Positions 6,420 to 14,158 of a DNA stretch of 24,482 bases are shown piece by piece (the first letter of the stretch is position 1; each line of letters opens with the position of its first letter). Both the position numbers and the translations under genes were made by a program. The stretch lies in assembly GCA_002348705.1 (NCBI GenBank), contig DEAU01000043.1, positions 1 through 24,482 on the forward strand, written 5' to 3'. This stretch comes from Candidatus Neomicrothrix sp. UBA2974. Lineage in GTDB: Bacteria > Actinomycetota > Acidimicrobiia > Acidimicrobiales > MedAcidi-G1. The notes beneath the pieces were generated by a model, which saw nothing but the letters and a program-made list of their open reading frames with translations, did no database searches and had not been told where the DNA came from.

Positions 6420-7645
6420 GCAACAAAGTCGACGATGAAGTACTGAGGCCTGATCGGATTGACGACCCACATCCCTATTTCCAGCTCATGCGCGAGAACG
6501 ACCCGGTCCATTGGAACGAGAAGTACCGGGCCTGGTTCATCTACAGGTACGACGATGTCACCGAAGCGCTCCGTGAAAGCCGATTCTCTTCAGCAAGGAT
6601 CCAGCCGGCACTGGACCGCCTGAGTCCGGAACAGCGAGCCGAACGCCAACCCACCTACGACGTCCTCATGGATTGGCTGGTCTTTCGAGACCCGCCGGAT
6701 CACACCAGACTCAGAAAGCTCGTCAGCAGAGCATTCACGCCACGCGCCATCGAGTCCTGGCGCCTAAGAGCTACCCAGGTAGTCGACGACACCCTCGCGG
6801 AGCTGTCTGGGAAGGAGTCAGTCAACCTCATTTCCGACTTCGCCTACCCAATTCCAGCGGTTGTCATTGCCGAGATCATGGGCGTACCGCCAAACGACAG
6901 AGATATTTTTAAGGAGTGGTCCGACGCTGTCATGGTCCTGGTCTTTGGTGCTCGCGGTCTTGAGGATCGTCGGCTCAAAGCACAGCACGGCCTCATGGAA
7001 CTGGCCTCCTACCTCGGCGATCTGGTCAAATTTCATCGCTCCAAGCCTGCAGACAACATCATCGCCGACCTAATAGCTGCGCAAGAAGGTGATGACAGGC
7101 TTTCGGATCAGGAGATCGTCGCCAACCTCGTTCTCTTCCTATTCGGTGGGCATGAGACGACCACCAACCTGATCGGCAACGGTGTCAACGCCCTCTTGAA
7201 CAACCCGCAACAGTTGCAGAAGTACCGACGCGACCCAGAAAGCCTGACGAAATCCATGGTCGAAGAAGTGCTTCGGTATGACGGACCTTCGAAGATGGAG
7301 GTTCGGACTATCTCTGACGACATCACCATGCGGGGAAAGACGCTGCGGAAGGGAGACATGGCATACCTGGTGCAACACGCCGCCAACCGAGATCCAGAAC
7401 ATTTCGAGGAACCCGACATCTTCGATATAGAGCGCGAACCGAACCACCACATCGGTTTCGGTTTTGGAATCCACTTCTGCCTCGGTGCGGCACTGGCAAG
7501 GCTCGAAGGTTCGATCGCGCTTGAAAGACTGCTGACCTGCTATCCCGATTTGTCAGCCGACGGCGAGGATCCCCACTGGATTCCGACGATGCTCAGTCGC
7601 GGGATGGAAAGTTTTCCCGTCTCGCTGGGAGAAGCCAGAGTGTGA
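6416..7645 (+). CDS. Cytochrome P450 monooxygenase
   Basis: 409 residues, the normal size for a soluble bacterial P450. I-helix GGHETT at 244-249, ExxR as EVLR at 284-287, and heme-ligand Cys355 in GFGFGIHFCLGAALAR. It should hydroxylate a hydrophobic substrate using electrons from a ferredoxin and reductase; neither is encoded here, so they must come from elsewhere. The start overlaps the thiolase stop (ATGA). Next to Ltp-type thiolase and DUF35, the arrangement recalls CYP125 in the mycobacterial cholesterol side-chain cluster, but the sequence alone does not place it in that family. General alternatives are terpene or fatty acid hydroxylase. Confidence 0.95.
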   Translation: MSNKVDDEVLRPDRIDDPHPYFQLMRENDPVHWNEKYRAWFIYRYDDVTEALRESRFSSARIQPALDRLSPEQRAERQPTYDVLMDWLVFRDPPDHTRLRKLVSRAFTPRAIESWRLRATQVVDDTLAELSGKESVNLISDFAYPIPAVVIAEIMGVPPNDRDIFKEWSDAVMVLVFGARGLEDRRLKAQHGLMELASYLGDLVKFHRSKPADNIIADLIAAQEGDDRLSDQEIVANLVLFLFGGHETTTNLIGNGVNALLNNPQQLQKYRRDPESLTKSMVEEVLRYDGPSKMEVRTISDDITMRGKTLRKGDMAYLVQHAANRDPEHFEEPDIFDIEREPNHHIGFGFGIHFCLGAALARLEGSIALERLLTCYPDLSADGEDPHWIPTMLSRGMESFPVSLGEARV

Positions 7646-8403
7646 GCACAAACCCCTTTCGCCTTGATGGCCTATCAGCTCTAGTAACAGGCGCGACTGG
7701 CGACATTGGCCAAGCGATAGCAAGAACTCTTGCTCGTCAAGGAGCCTCCGTCGTGCTGTTGGCCAGATCCGCAGATCGCTTGGAGGACGTCGCAGTAAGT
7801 ATCCGGGAGACAGGTGCAGAGGTTCATACAACGACCTGTGATGTAACTGATGCTGAGCAGATCGCATCGGCAGCCGCACAGATCGAATCCGACGTCGGGG
7901 TTCTCGACATCGTGGTCAACAACGCGGGTGGAGCACGTTTCTTAGCCGACCCACTGGACATCAACCTGTCCGGCTGGACAAAGACCGTCGACCTAAACCT
8001 CACCAGCCCTTTCAGCGTTGCAACCACCTTTGGTCGAACGATGGTCGAAAGGGGGTCCGGAGCCATTGTCAACGTCGGTTCCGTCTCAGGGCTTCGACAC
8101 CTTCCTGGAATGACGGCCTATTCCGCGGCGAAGGGTGGGCTTTATTCGCTGACTCGCGCATTAGCCAGAGAGTGGGCGCCGGACGGGGTTCGAGTCAATG
8201 CTGTGGCACCCGGCTACATAGACACCAGCGGGTGGGATGCCTTTGATAAGGACGAAGTGGAGAAGTCGGCAGGTCTGAACATTCCGCTCGGCCGTTGGGC
8301 AGAACCTTCGGAAGTAGCCGAACCTGTGGTCTTTCTCTCTTCCCCAGCTGCGTCCTACATCACCGGCGCAGTTCTAGTGGTCGACGGGGGGATGCTCTCT
8401 TAG
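7642..8403 (+). CDS. Short-chain dehydrogenase/reductase (classical SDR)
   Basis: 253 residues. Cofactor loop TGATGDIG (16-23; Asp replaces the second Gly of TGxxxGxG), NNAGG, catalytic Ser147, Tyr160 and Lys164 (YSAAK), and the C-terminal ITGAVLVVDGG typical of FabG-like SDRs. Likely an NAD(P)-dependent oxidation of a secondary alcohol or a 3-hydroxyacyl-CoA. The start is GTG 7642 in a GTGA overlap with the P450 stop; it is the last gene of the 4832-8403 operon. Given its P450 neighbour, oxidation of the hydroxyl group made by the P450 is a reasonable guess. Confidence 0.92.
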   Translation: MSTNPFRLDGLSALVTGATGDIGQAIARTLARQGASVVLLARSADRLEDVAVSIRETGAEVHTTTCDVTDAEQIASAAAQIESDVGVLDIVVNNAGGARFLADPLDINLSGWTKTVDLNLTSPFSVATTFGRTMVERGSGAIVNVGSVSGLRHLPGMTAYSAAKGGLYSLTRALAREWAPDGVRVNAVAPGYIDTSGWDAFDKDEVEKSAGLNIPLGRWAEPSEVAEPVVFLSSPAASYITGAVLVVDGGMLS

Positions 8404-8420
8404 CGATCCACCTGACATCT

Positions 8421-8434
8421 ACCAAACGCTTGGT
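8421..8434. promoter_or_regulatory. 14-bp palindromic operator candidate, KstR2-like, upstream of transport operon
   Basis: ACCAAACGCTTGGT: inverted arms ACCAA/TTGGT around ACGC. Its exact reverse complement occurs at 24229-24242 in the other transport-related intergenic region. On the plus strand both sites read ATCTACCAA-R-CG-Y-TTGGT. Against the TetR-family KstR2 operator consensus as I remember it (AnCAAGnnCTTGnT), nine of ten fixed positions agree. It sits 17 bases after the SDR stop and about 145 bases before the permease ATG, so it could act on the promoter of the transport operon. Confidence 0.55.
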
Positions 8435-8466
8435 TGCCTAACCCCCGGATGTGTGATTTCCTTTCT

Positions 8467-8484
8467 GCTGCGCTAAAACGCAGC
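8467..8484. terminator. Possible terminator hairpin after SDR gene (weak)
   Basis: GCTGCG-ctaaaa-CGCAGC, a perfect 6-bp GC-rich stem with a 6-base loop, 64 bases after the SDR stop. No T-run follows, so termination would have to be Rho-assisted or the hairpin serves something else. It separates the P450 operon from the transport operon. Confidence 0.3.
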
Positions 8485-8488
8485 CGGT

Positions 8489-8516
8489 CTGAATAACAAC
8501 CACTTCCGATATTCAG
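8489..8516. promoter_or_regulatory. 7-bp inverted repeat with 14-base spacer upstream of permease gene
   Basis: CTGAATA (8489-8495) and TATTCAG (8510-8516) are perfect inverted arms around 14 bases, 64 bases before the permease start. It could be a second operator for the transport operon. The spacing is long for a simple dimer site, and chance cannot be excluded. Confidence 0.3.
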
Positions 8517-8579
8517 CAGCCAACAGCAAGCCCTTACATCTAACCGCACAACCAATAACAGGAGCGAGAATTCAGACTA

Positions 8580-9485
8580 ATGGACATCCTTGCCTCAACG
8601 TTCTTTGACTGGGGAGTCAATCTCCAGTTACTCGTTAGCGGGTTGGCCCTCGGGGCCATCTACGCGGTAGTAGCTCTCGGATTCGTCCTCGTCGAAAAGT
8701 CGACGGCCGTACTCAATCTCGCTGTTGGCGAATTCTTGATGCTGGGCTCTTATTTCGGCGTTGCCTTCTTCATGGAACGCAAGACCAACATCTTCATAGG
8801 AACCCTCGTGATCACCCTCGTGATGGCCCTGTTCGGCCTCGCCATCCACTACGGGATCATGAGACCAATGGTCGGTCAAGGCTTCTTCGCAATCGTGCTT
8901 GCCACCATTGGCATTGCGACCGTCATCCGAGCCGTCGTCCAGATGTGGTTTGGTCCTCTGGAAAAGGGCAACCTGACCGCTTTGCCAACTGGGACCATTG
9001 AAGTCGCCGGAACAAGCATCCGATGGGTGGACATCATTATTTTGCTCGTGGTCCTCGGATCCGTAGGTGCTTTCCTGGTCTTCTATGCCCGAACGCGCAC
9101 GGGACTACACATGCGAGCTGTGGCTAGCAACATCGAAGCAGCAGCAGGCGTGGGGATCGATCCCGATCGGGCCTACGCCATCACCTGGGCCATGGCTATC
9201 GGAATTGCCGGACTAGGCGGGGTCATGCTCGGCCACTTCACGCCATCGGTCAATCCTGCACTCGCTGCAATCGGCCTCCGTGCATTTCCAGCCGCAGCCA
9301 TCGGAGGATTCACCTCGGTAGGAGGCTCAATCATCGGCGGCCTCATTGTCGGAGTCATCGAGCAACTTGCAGGAGGCCACTTCGGCACCAAATGGCGTGA
9401 ACCAGTCGCCTTCGGAATACTCATCCTGGTTCTCATCTTCAAGCCAACAGGCCTCTTCGGCCAGAAGGACCTGGAGCGGGTATGA
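8580..9485 (+). CDS. livH: Branched-chain-type (HAAT) ABC transporter permease, LivH family
   Basis: 301-residue polytopic membrane protein. LQLLVSGLALGAIYAVVALGF and STAVLNLAVGEFLMLGSY at the N terminus are hallmarks of LivH permeases, as is the later MRAVASNIEAAAGVGID cytoplasmic loop that contacts the ATPase. About eight membrane segments by eye. First gene of the operon. ATG 8580 is the only sensible start, although the nearest good Shine-Dalgarno (AGGAG) is 15 bases away. The stop overlaps the next ATG (ATGA). Despite the family name, such importers in actinobacterial catabolic clusters often carry aromatic acids, lipid fragments or other carboxylates; no amino acid metabolism is near. 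Confidence 0.93.
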   Translation: MDILASTFFDWGVNLQLLVSGLALGAIYAVVALGFVLVEKSTAVLNLAVGEFLMLGSYFGVAFFMERKTNIFIGTLVITLVMALFGLAIHYGIMRPMVGQGFFAIVLATIGIATVIRAVVQMWFGPLEKGNLTALPTGTIEVAGTSIRWVDIIILLVVLGSVGAFLVFYARTRTGLHMRAVASNIEAAAGVGIDPDRAYAITWAMAIGIAGLGGVMLGHFTPSVNPALAAIGLRAFPAAAIGGFTSVGGSIIGGLIVGVIEQLAGGHFGTKWREPVAFGILILVLIFKPTGLFGQKDLERV

Positions 9486-10825
9486 CCAGCGTTACCGAAA
9501 CCGCCACCCCGGCTTCACGGCAGATCCTCGCCAAGAGGACGCCAACTTGGATGCGCGCGCTTCCCTTCTTGGTGGCTATCGCTTCACCAGTCATCCTCGA
9601 CAAGATCAGTTGGAATCCCTTCGGCGGTTGGAAGCTCCTCGTCGGGTTCCTCGTCCTAGTAGGAATCGGATGGTTCGCGTGGTCGAACGCGGAACACGAC
9701 CCGGACGACCCACGGCTGTCCCTCAAACTTTGGCACCGAGCCGATCAGCGGGCACTTGCAGCAGTGACCTGCTTCGTGCTTATGGCCATCCCCTTCATCC
9801 TCAGTACCGACTGGGAACCACCCATGGACTTTCCTTGGAACAGTTGGTTCAGGATCGTCAACTACATCATCTTGTTCGCGTTGGGAGCCGGCGCCTTCAA
9901 CCTGCTCGTCGGTTATACCGGACAGCTATCGATGGCACACGCCGCGTTCTTGATGATTGGCACGATGGTCGGAGCTCAAGTTGGCCTGATCTGGGAGCAG
10001 TCGTTCTGGCTCTGCCTGCCGGTCGCTGCACTTGCCGGTGCGGTCCTGGGCGTATTTTTCGGAATCCCGGCGCTCCGCCTCCGCGGCCTTTATCTCATGT
10101 TGGCGACCATCGGCGTCCACTTCATCATCCTTCTTGTCTGGAAGGAATACATCGTTCACCAGTTCGGATTCTCCGGCATGCGGTTCACGACGCCCAACCT
10201 TCCGTCTTGGCTGCACTGGATCCCAGGAATCAACCCTGAAGACGGAGAATTCCTCATCAACTCGCAGTTCCGCTGGTTCTGGGTAAACCTCGGAATAACA
10301 ACTGTCGGGCTGCTGTTCATCGTCAACGTTGTCAGAAGTCGCGAAGGCCGCGCATTCGCCGCAGTCCGGGACCGAGACATTTCAGCCACCCTCCTCGGAA
10401 TCAACGTTCCGAGATCAAAGTTGGTTTCCTTCGCCCTTTCCTCCGCTCTGGTCAGCGTTTCCGGCTGCATGCTCTCCTACTACAACCGTGCGCGAAGCGA
10501 AGACTCGTTCCACCTTGAACTGGTTCTCGACTACGGCATCATCATTGTCGTCGGAGGGTTCATGGGCATTCAGGGAGCGATCTTCGGATCAATCTTCTTC
10601 TTTGCACTCCCCATGTACTTCGAGTGGATGCGAGAAGAGTTGCCGATCATCAGCGACATTGATTTCTTCAGCCGTTACGCAGGAGAAATCGACCTCGCCA
10701 TCAGAGGCATTCTGGTCGTCGTCGTACTCGTCTGGCGACCCGACGGCCTAGCCGGACTATGGCAAGCCATGAAGAAACGGGCGCTACTAAGAATGCAGGC
10801 ACCGCGGAGAGGAGTCGTTCAATGA
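9482..10825 (+). CDS. livM: Branched-chain-type (HAAT) ABC transporter permease, LivM family
   Basis: 447-residue membrane protein. NLLVGYTGQLSMAHAAFLMIG and IPALRLRGLYLMLATIG are the LivM signatures, followed by FAAVRDRDISATLLGINV, the coupling loop. The N terminus has about 100 extra residues with two hydrophobic stretches (FLVAIASPVIL and LLVGFLVLVGIGWFAW), longer than many LivM proteins and nearer the enterobacterial form. ATG 9482 overlaps the LivH stop by 4 bases, and the gene ends in an ATGA overlap with the ATPase. With LivH it forms the channel. Confidence 0.93.
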   Translation: MTSVTETATPASRQILAKRTPTWMRALPFLVAIASPVILDKISWNPFGGWKLLVGFLVLVGIGWFAWSNAEHDPDDPRLSLKLWHRADQRALAAVTCFVLMAIPFILSTDWEPPMDFPWNSWFRIVNYIILFALGAGAFNLLVGYTGQLSMAHAAFLMIGTMVGAQVGLIWEQSFWLCLPVAALAGAVLGVFFGIPALRLRGLYLMLATIGVHFIILLVWKEYIVHQFGFSGMRFTTPNLPSWLHWIPGINPEDGEFLINSQFRWFWVNLGITTVGLLFIVNVVRSREGRAFAAVRDRDISATLLGINVPRSKLVSFALSSALVSVSGCMLSYYNRARSEDSFHLELVLDYGIIIVVGGFMGIQGAIFGSIFFFALPMYFEWMREELPIISDIDFFSRYAGEIDLAIRGILVVVVLVWRPDGLAGLWQAMKKRALLRMQAPRRGVVQ

Positions 10826-11601
10826 GCAGCTCTCTCAAGATCGACGGACTCAGCGTGTCCTATGGACCAATACCGGCGCTCCGAAATGTCTCCATCGAGG
10901 TACCTGAAGGGGGCTTTGTTTCGGTTCTGGGATCCAACGGAGCTGGCAAGACAACCTTGGTGCGAACTATCACCGGAGTCCTCTACCTGCAAAAGGGAAA
11001 GGTCACGTCTGGTTCCATCACACGCGACGGCCAAGACATGACCAAACTCAAGACCCGAAAGATCGTCACGGGTGGGGTCGCCCAGGTGCCCGAAGGACGC
11101 ATGCTGTTCCCACAGTTGACGGTAGAAGAAAATCTTCGTTGCGGAGCCGCCTCACGAAGGGATCTCGCAGGGATCAACGACACGCTTTCCGAGGTATTCG
11201 ACCTATTCCCCCAGTTGCCGCCGCTCCAAAACCAACTCGCTGGCTTGCTCTCAGGCGGCGAACAACAGATGGTGGCGGTCGGACGGGCCCTCATGGCCAA
11301 ACCGTCGCTTCTCGTCTGTGACGAACTCTCGCTGGGACTCGCTCCCCTAATCGTTCGAGACCTCTTTCTCTTGCTTGACCGGATCAACAAGGAAGGAGTC
11401 GCCGTTCTCGCCATCGAACAAAACGCCCGAATAGCGCTGCAACACAGTACGTATGCCTACGCACTCGAGGTGGGAGAAATCGTGCTGGAAGGCCCCAGCG
11501 ACGAGTTGCGCGAAAACCAGGAGGTCCAGGACCTCTATATGGGAGGTGGCGGAGACAGTCGAGAGGCCTACGCCGCCATCCGCCGCGAGGTGAATCGATG
11601 A
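10822..11601 (+). CDS. livF: ABC transporter ATPase, LivF type
   Basis: 259 residues from ATG 10822, chosen over an in-frame start at 10759 because it forms the ATGA overlap used by its neighbours and gives the normal N terminus. Walker A GSNGAGKTT (37-45), Q-loop region in GVAQVPEGRMLFPQLT, signature LSGGEQQ (143-149), Walker B LLVCDE (163-168), and AIEQN in place of the H-loop His, as usual in LivF. Energises the 8580-10825 permeases together with the next ATPase. The order permease, permease, LivF, LivG inverts the common G-F order. Confidence 0.93.
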   Translation: MSSSLKIDGLSVSYGPIPALRNVSIEVPEGGFVSVLGSNGAGKTTLVRTITGVLYLQKGKVTSGSITRDGQDMTKLKTRKIVTGGVAQVPEGRMLFPQLTVEENLRCGAASRRDLAGINDTLSEVFDLFPQLPPLQNQLAGLLSGGEQQMVAVGRALMAKPSLLVCDELSLGLAPLIVRDLFLLLDRINKEGVAVLAIEQNARIALQHSTYAYALEVGEIVLEGPSDELRENQEVQDLYMGGGGDSREAYAAIRREVNR

Positions 11602-12389
11602 CAAACGAAACGGTCCTCCAAGTAAATGACCTGACCGTCCAGTTCGGGGGCGTCGTGGCCTGCGACAACCTCTCGTTGGAGGTCCATCAGGGCGAATTAT
11701 TCGCTCTTATCGGCCCTAACGGAGCCGGTAAGACAACACTCGTGAACGCCGTGACCGGGATCTACGAGCCAAAACCCGGCGCGTCAGTGAAGTTCCGTGG
11801 ACGCAACGGTGAGATGACTGATCTTCTGGCCTATCGACCCCACCAGATCGCTCGAATGGGCGTTGCCCGCACTTTCCAGAACCTCGGTGTGTTTGATGCC
11901 CAGACGGTCCTGGACAACATGATGCTCGGACGCTTCATGCATGAGAAGACGAACATATTTCACTATGGACTTTTCAGTTCCGTCGCAGTCAAAAAGGAAT
12001 TGGCGGCCCGAAGGGTCTGCCAATCGATTGTCGAACTCCTTGACCTGCAGGACGTTCGCGACGAACTGGTCAGCGAACTTCCCTATGGCGTTCAAAAGCG
12101 AGTCGAACTCGGTCGGGTCCTCGCCATGGAGCCGCACTTGTTGATGCTTGATGAGCCAATGGCAGGAATGAACGCAGAAGAAAAGCAAGAGATGGTCCGT
12201 TACGTCTACCGGATCATGGATGAATTCAAGACTTCTGTCTTCATGATCGAGCATGACATGGGAATCATCATGGCCATCGCCGAACGAATAATGGTCCTCG
12301 AATTCGGTAGAGAGATCGCGACAGGGGTGGCCGAGGACATCCAGAACAATCCAGCCGTTATCGACGCCTATCTAGGGGCGGAGCACTAG
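11598..12389 (+). CDS. livG: ABC transporter ATPase, LivG type
   Basis: 263 residues. Walker A GPNGAGKTT (39-47), ARTFQNLGVF Q-loop, signature LPYGVQKRVE (161-170; LivG proteins commonly have a Y-G-x-Q form instead of LSGGQ), Walker B LLMLDEP (181-187), and an IEHDM H-loop. ATG 11598 overlaps the LivF stop by 4 bases. Second ATPase of the HAAT importer. The gene is followed by 31 bases and then the NitT/TauT-type ATPase, with no terminator visible, so transcription probably continues. Confidence 0.93.
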   Translation: MTNETVLQVNDLTVQFGGVVACDNLSLEVHQGELFALIGPNGAGKTTLVNAVTGIYEPKPGASVKFRGRNGEMTDLLAYRPHQIARMGVARTFQNLGVFDAQTVLDNMMLGRFMHEKTNIFHYGLFSSVAVKKELAARRVCQSIVELLDLQDVRDELVSELPYGVQKRVELGRVLAMEPHLLMLDEPMAGMNAEEKQEMVRYVYRIMDEFKTSVFMIEHDMGIIMAIAERIMVLEFGREIATGVAEDIQNNPAVIDAYLGAEH

Positions 12390-12412
12390 TTAGAGCCCCA
12401 TCTAAAAACTTC

Positions 12413-12417
12413 GGAGG
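12413..12417 (+). promoter_or_regulatory. Strong ribosome binding site GGAGG, start-deciding
   Basis: GGAGG lies 3 bases before ATG 12421 and 9 bases before the in-frame GTG 12427. The latter spacing is more usual, so the ATPase may actually start at GTG 12427 (two residues shorter). This is the only strong Shine-Dalgarno inside the transport operon and marks a new translation unit. Confidence 0.6.
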
Positions 12418-12420
12418 GGA

Positions 12421-13212
12421 ATGATCGTGAGCGCCGACACGCCTGCTGTCGAGCTGGAGAACGTCTCGCTCATTTTTGGTGGCGACCACCCATCTGATGA
12501 GCCAGTGGCGGCACTCCATGACATCAATCTTTCTATTCCCACCGGCCAGTTCGTGGCTGTTGTGGGTCCTTCAGGCTGCGGAAAGACAACGATCCTGAAC
12601 ATGTTGTCCGGACTCATTCCACCTACCAAGGGTGCAGTTCGCCGCAACGGGACCGAAGTTGACGGCCCCAGCAAGGACATCGGCTACATGCTTGCTAGGT
12701 CTGCACTAAGTCCATGGCGAACCGCGAAAAGAAATGTCGAATTAGGTCTGGAGATTCAAGGAATCCCCAAGAACAAACGCTCTGAAAAATCGATGGAGTT
12801 GCTTCGCCGACTTCGCCTGGAAGACTTCGCAGATTCATTTCCTTCACAGTTGAGCCAAGGAATGAACCAGCGTGTGGCGATAGCTCGCACACTGGCTCTT
12901 GATCCAGACCTCTGGTTGATGGACGAACCATTCGGCGCCTTGGATGCGCAAACCCGTCTGACCGTGCAATCCGAGTTCATCGAACTCTGGGAAAGCGAGG
13001 GCACGACAGTGATCTTCGTGACCCACGACCTAGAAGAAGCGGTGCTTCTGGCTGATCGGGTGATCGTGATCACTGCCAGACCCGGTCGCATCAAGTCCGA
13101 CACGATTATCGACCTTCCTCGCCCACGGATTATCGACGAACTGCGGTTCGACGAAAACTTCAAACAAGCCGAGGAGCGAATCTGGATGGAGTTGCGTGAT
13201 GAAATCGTCTGA
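12421..13212 (+). CDS. NitT/TauT-family ABC transporter ATPase (SsuB/TauB-like)
   Basis: 263 residues. Walker A GPSGCGKTT (49-57), signature LSQGMNQRV (144-152), Walker B LWLMDEP (164-170), D-loop FGALD and H-loop VTHDLEEA. These, with the PW in ALSPWRT after the Q-loop, mark the nitrate/sulfonate/taurine importer family. Odd point: the Q-loop position reads YMLARSALSPW where the family usually has FQ, so the glutamine appears replaced. The HAAT genes end 31 bases upstream; the partner permease overlaps its 3' end by 14 bases. No substrate-binding protein is adjacent. Substrates in this family include sulfonates, thiamine precursors and aromatic acids. Confidence 0.9.
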   Translation: MIVSADTPAVELENVSLIFGGDHPSDEPVAALHDINLSIPTGQFVAVVGPSGCGKTTILNMLSGLIPPTKGAVRRNGTEVDGPSKDIGYMLARSALSPWRTAKRNVELGLEIQGIPKNKRSEKSMELLRRLRLEDFADSFPSQLSQGMNQRVAIARTLALDPDLWLMDEPFGALDAQTRLTVQSEFIELWESEGTTVIFVTHDLEEAVLLADRVIVITARPGRIKSDTIIDLPRPRIIDELRFDENFKQAEERIWMELRDEIV

Positions 13213-14158
13213 GGGGTCGCCACGCGAAGCCGACATGGCCACAAGCCAGGACACAGAATCGACACCCGTAGTCAGCCAGGACGAATTGAGAGGAATGATT
13301 CCTCAGGAATCGATCTGGCATTACCGGATACGGAAATTCGATGTTCGCACCCAAGTTGGCCGACTCGCTGTCATCTTCAGTTTGTGGTGGCTTTGGTGGT
13401 CGGAGACGATCTGGGACGGCTGGGATGCCATCTCTCTCTTCGGCATCCAGCCATTTCCGAACGTCAGCCCGGTCTTTCGAGCCTCACCAGGCGCCACATG
13501 GGAATATCTCATCGAGTTCTTGCCAGAGAGTCTCTTCTGGCAGGACGCGTGGGTGACAATAAAAGAGGCGTTGATCGCGTTCATCATCGCTTCAGTCCTC
13601 GGAGTTGTAGCCGGCATCGTTTTGGGGAACTTTCAACGAGTCGCAAAGATCTTCGGTCCCTTCATCATTCTGATCAACGCAATGCCCAAGATCGCCTTTC
13701 TTCCGCTGATCCTGGTGGTCTACGGGGTCGGCGAAATGTCCAAGGTTGTCCTAGCGGTCATCATTGCTTTCTTCATCGTCCAAGTGCCGACCCAAGCAGC
13801 AGTATCCCTAGTGGACCCCGATCTGGTCACCGTTGCTCGGACCATGGGGGCCTCCAACCACCAGATCTTCCGCATGGTGACAATCCCGGCAATAGGCCCC
13901 GCGATCCTCGGGGCCATGCGACTGGCGGCGATCATCTCAGTCCAGGGAGCGGTGTTCGGTGAAATCTTCGCCTCTAAGCGAGGCCTGGGCCAAAGATTGA
14001 TCACTTCGGCGAACATGCTCGACTACAACGGTCTATTCGCCATCGTGTTCGTACTCGCCGTCTTCGCCCTGATCCTCAACGGGGCAATCGGCCTAGCTGA
14101 GAAACGCTTTTTACGCTGGCAGGTCGGCAGCCAGTCAGCTCAAGTTGTCTCTCTGTAG
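13199..14158 (+). CDS. NitT/TauT-family ABC transporter permease (SsuC/TauC-like)
   Basis: 319 residues from ATG 13199; GTG 13196 directly precedes it, and GGAG lies about eight bases upstream of the ATG. A soluble N-terminal segment of roughly 50 residues is followed by about six membrane segments. The EAA-type loop VARTMGASNHQIFRMVTIPAIGP, which docks to the ATPase, identifies a BPD_transp_1 permease of this family. It overlaps the ATPase end by 14 bases, and its TAG shares one base with the GTG of the next gene. With the ATPase it makes a complete importer core apart from the binding protein. Confidence 0.92.
   Translation: MKSSEGSPREADMATSQDTESTPVVSQDELRGMIPQESIWHYRIRKFDVRTQVGRLAVIFSLWWLWWSETIWDGWDAISLFGIQPFPNVSPVFRASPGATWEYLIEFLPESLFWQDAWVTIKEALIAFIIASVLGVVAGIVLGNFQRVAKIFGPFIILINAMPKIAFLPLILVVYGVGEMSKVVLAVIIAFFIVQVPTQAAVSLVDPDLVTVARTMGASNHQIFRMVTIPAIGPAILGAMRLAAIISVQGAVFGEIFASKRGLGQRLITSANMLDYNGLFAIVFVLAVFALILNGAIGLAEKRFLRWQVGSQSAQVVSL

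Noticed and set aside
9346..10239. A long plus-strand open frame (297 codons) overlapping both permease genes.
   Set aside because: It is in another frame of the LivH and LivM coding sequences, has an Arg/Ser/Pro-rich composition without any domain, and conflicts with two strongly supported membrane proteins joined by an ATGA overlap.
11598..12389. Degenerate ABC signature (LPYGVQ) as a sign of an inactive ATPase.
   Set aside because: LivG-type ATPases commonly have a Y-G-x-Q signature; Walker A, Walker B and H-loop are all normal.
13384..13962. Plus-strand open frame (192 codons) inside the NitT/TauT permease.
   Set aside because: Shadow frame with low-complexity Arg/Ser/His composition; the permease frame has membrane segments and the EAA-type loop.
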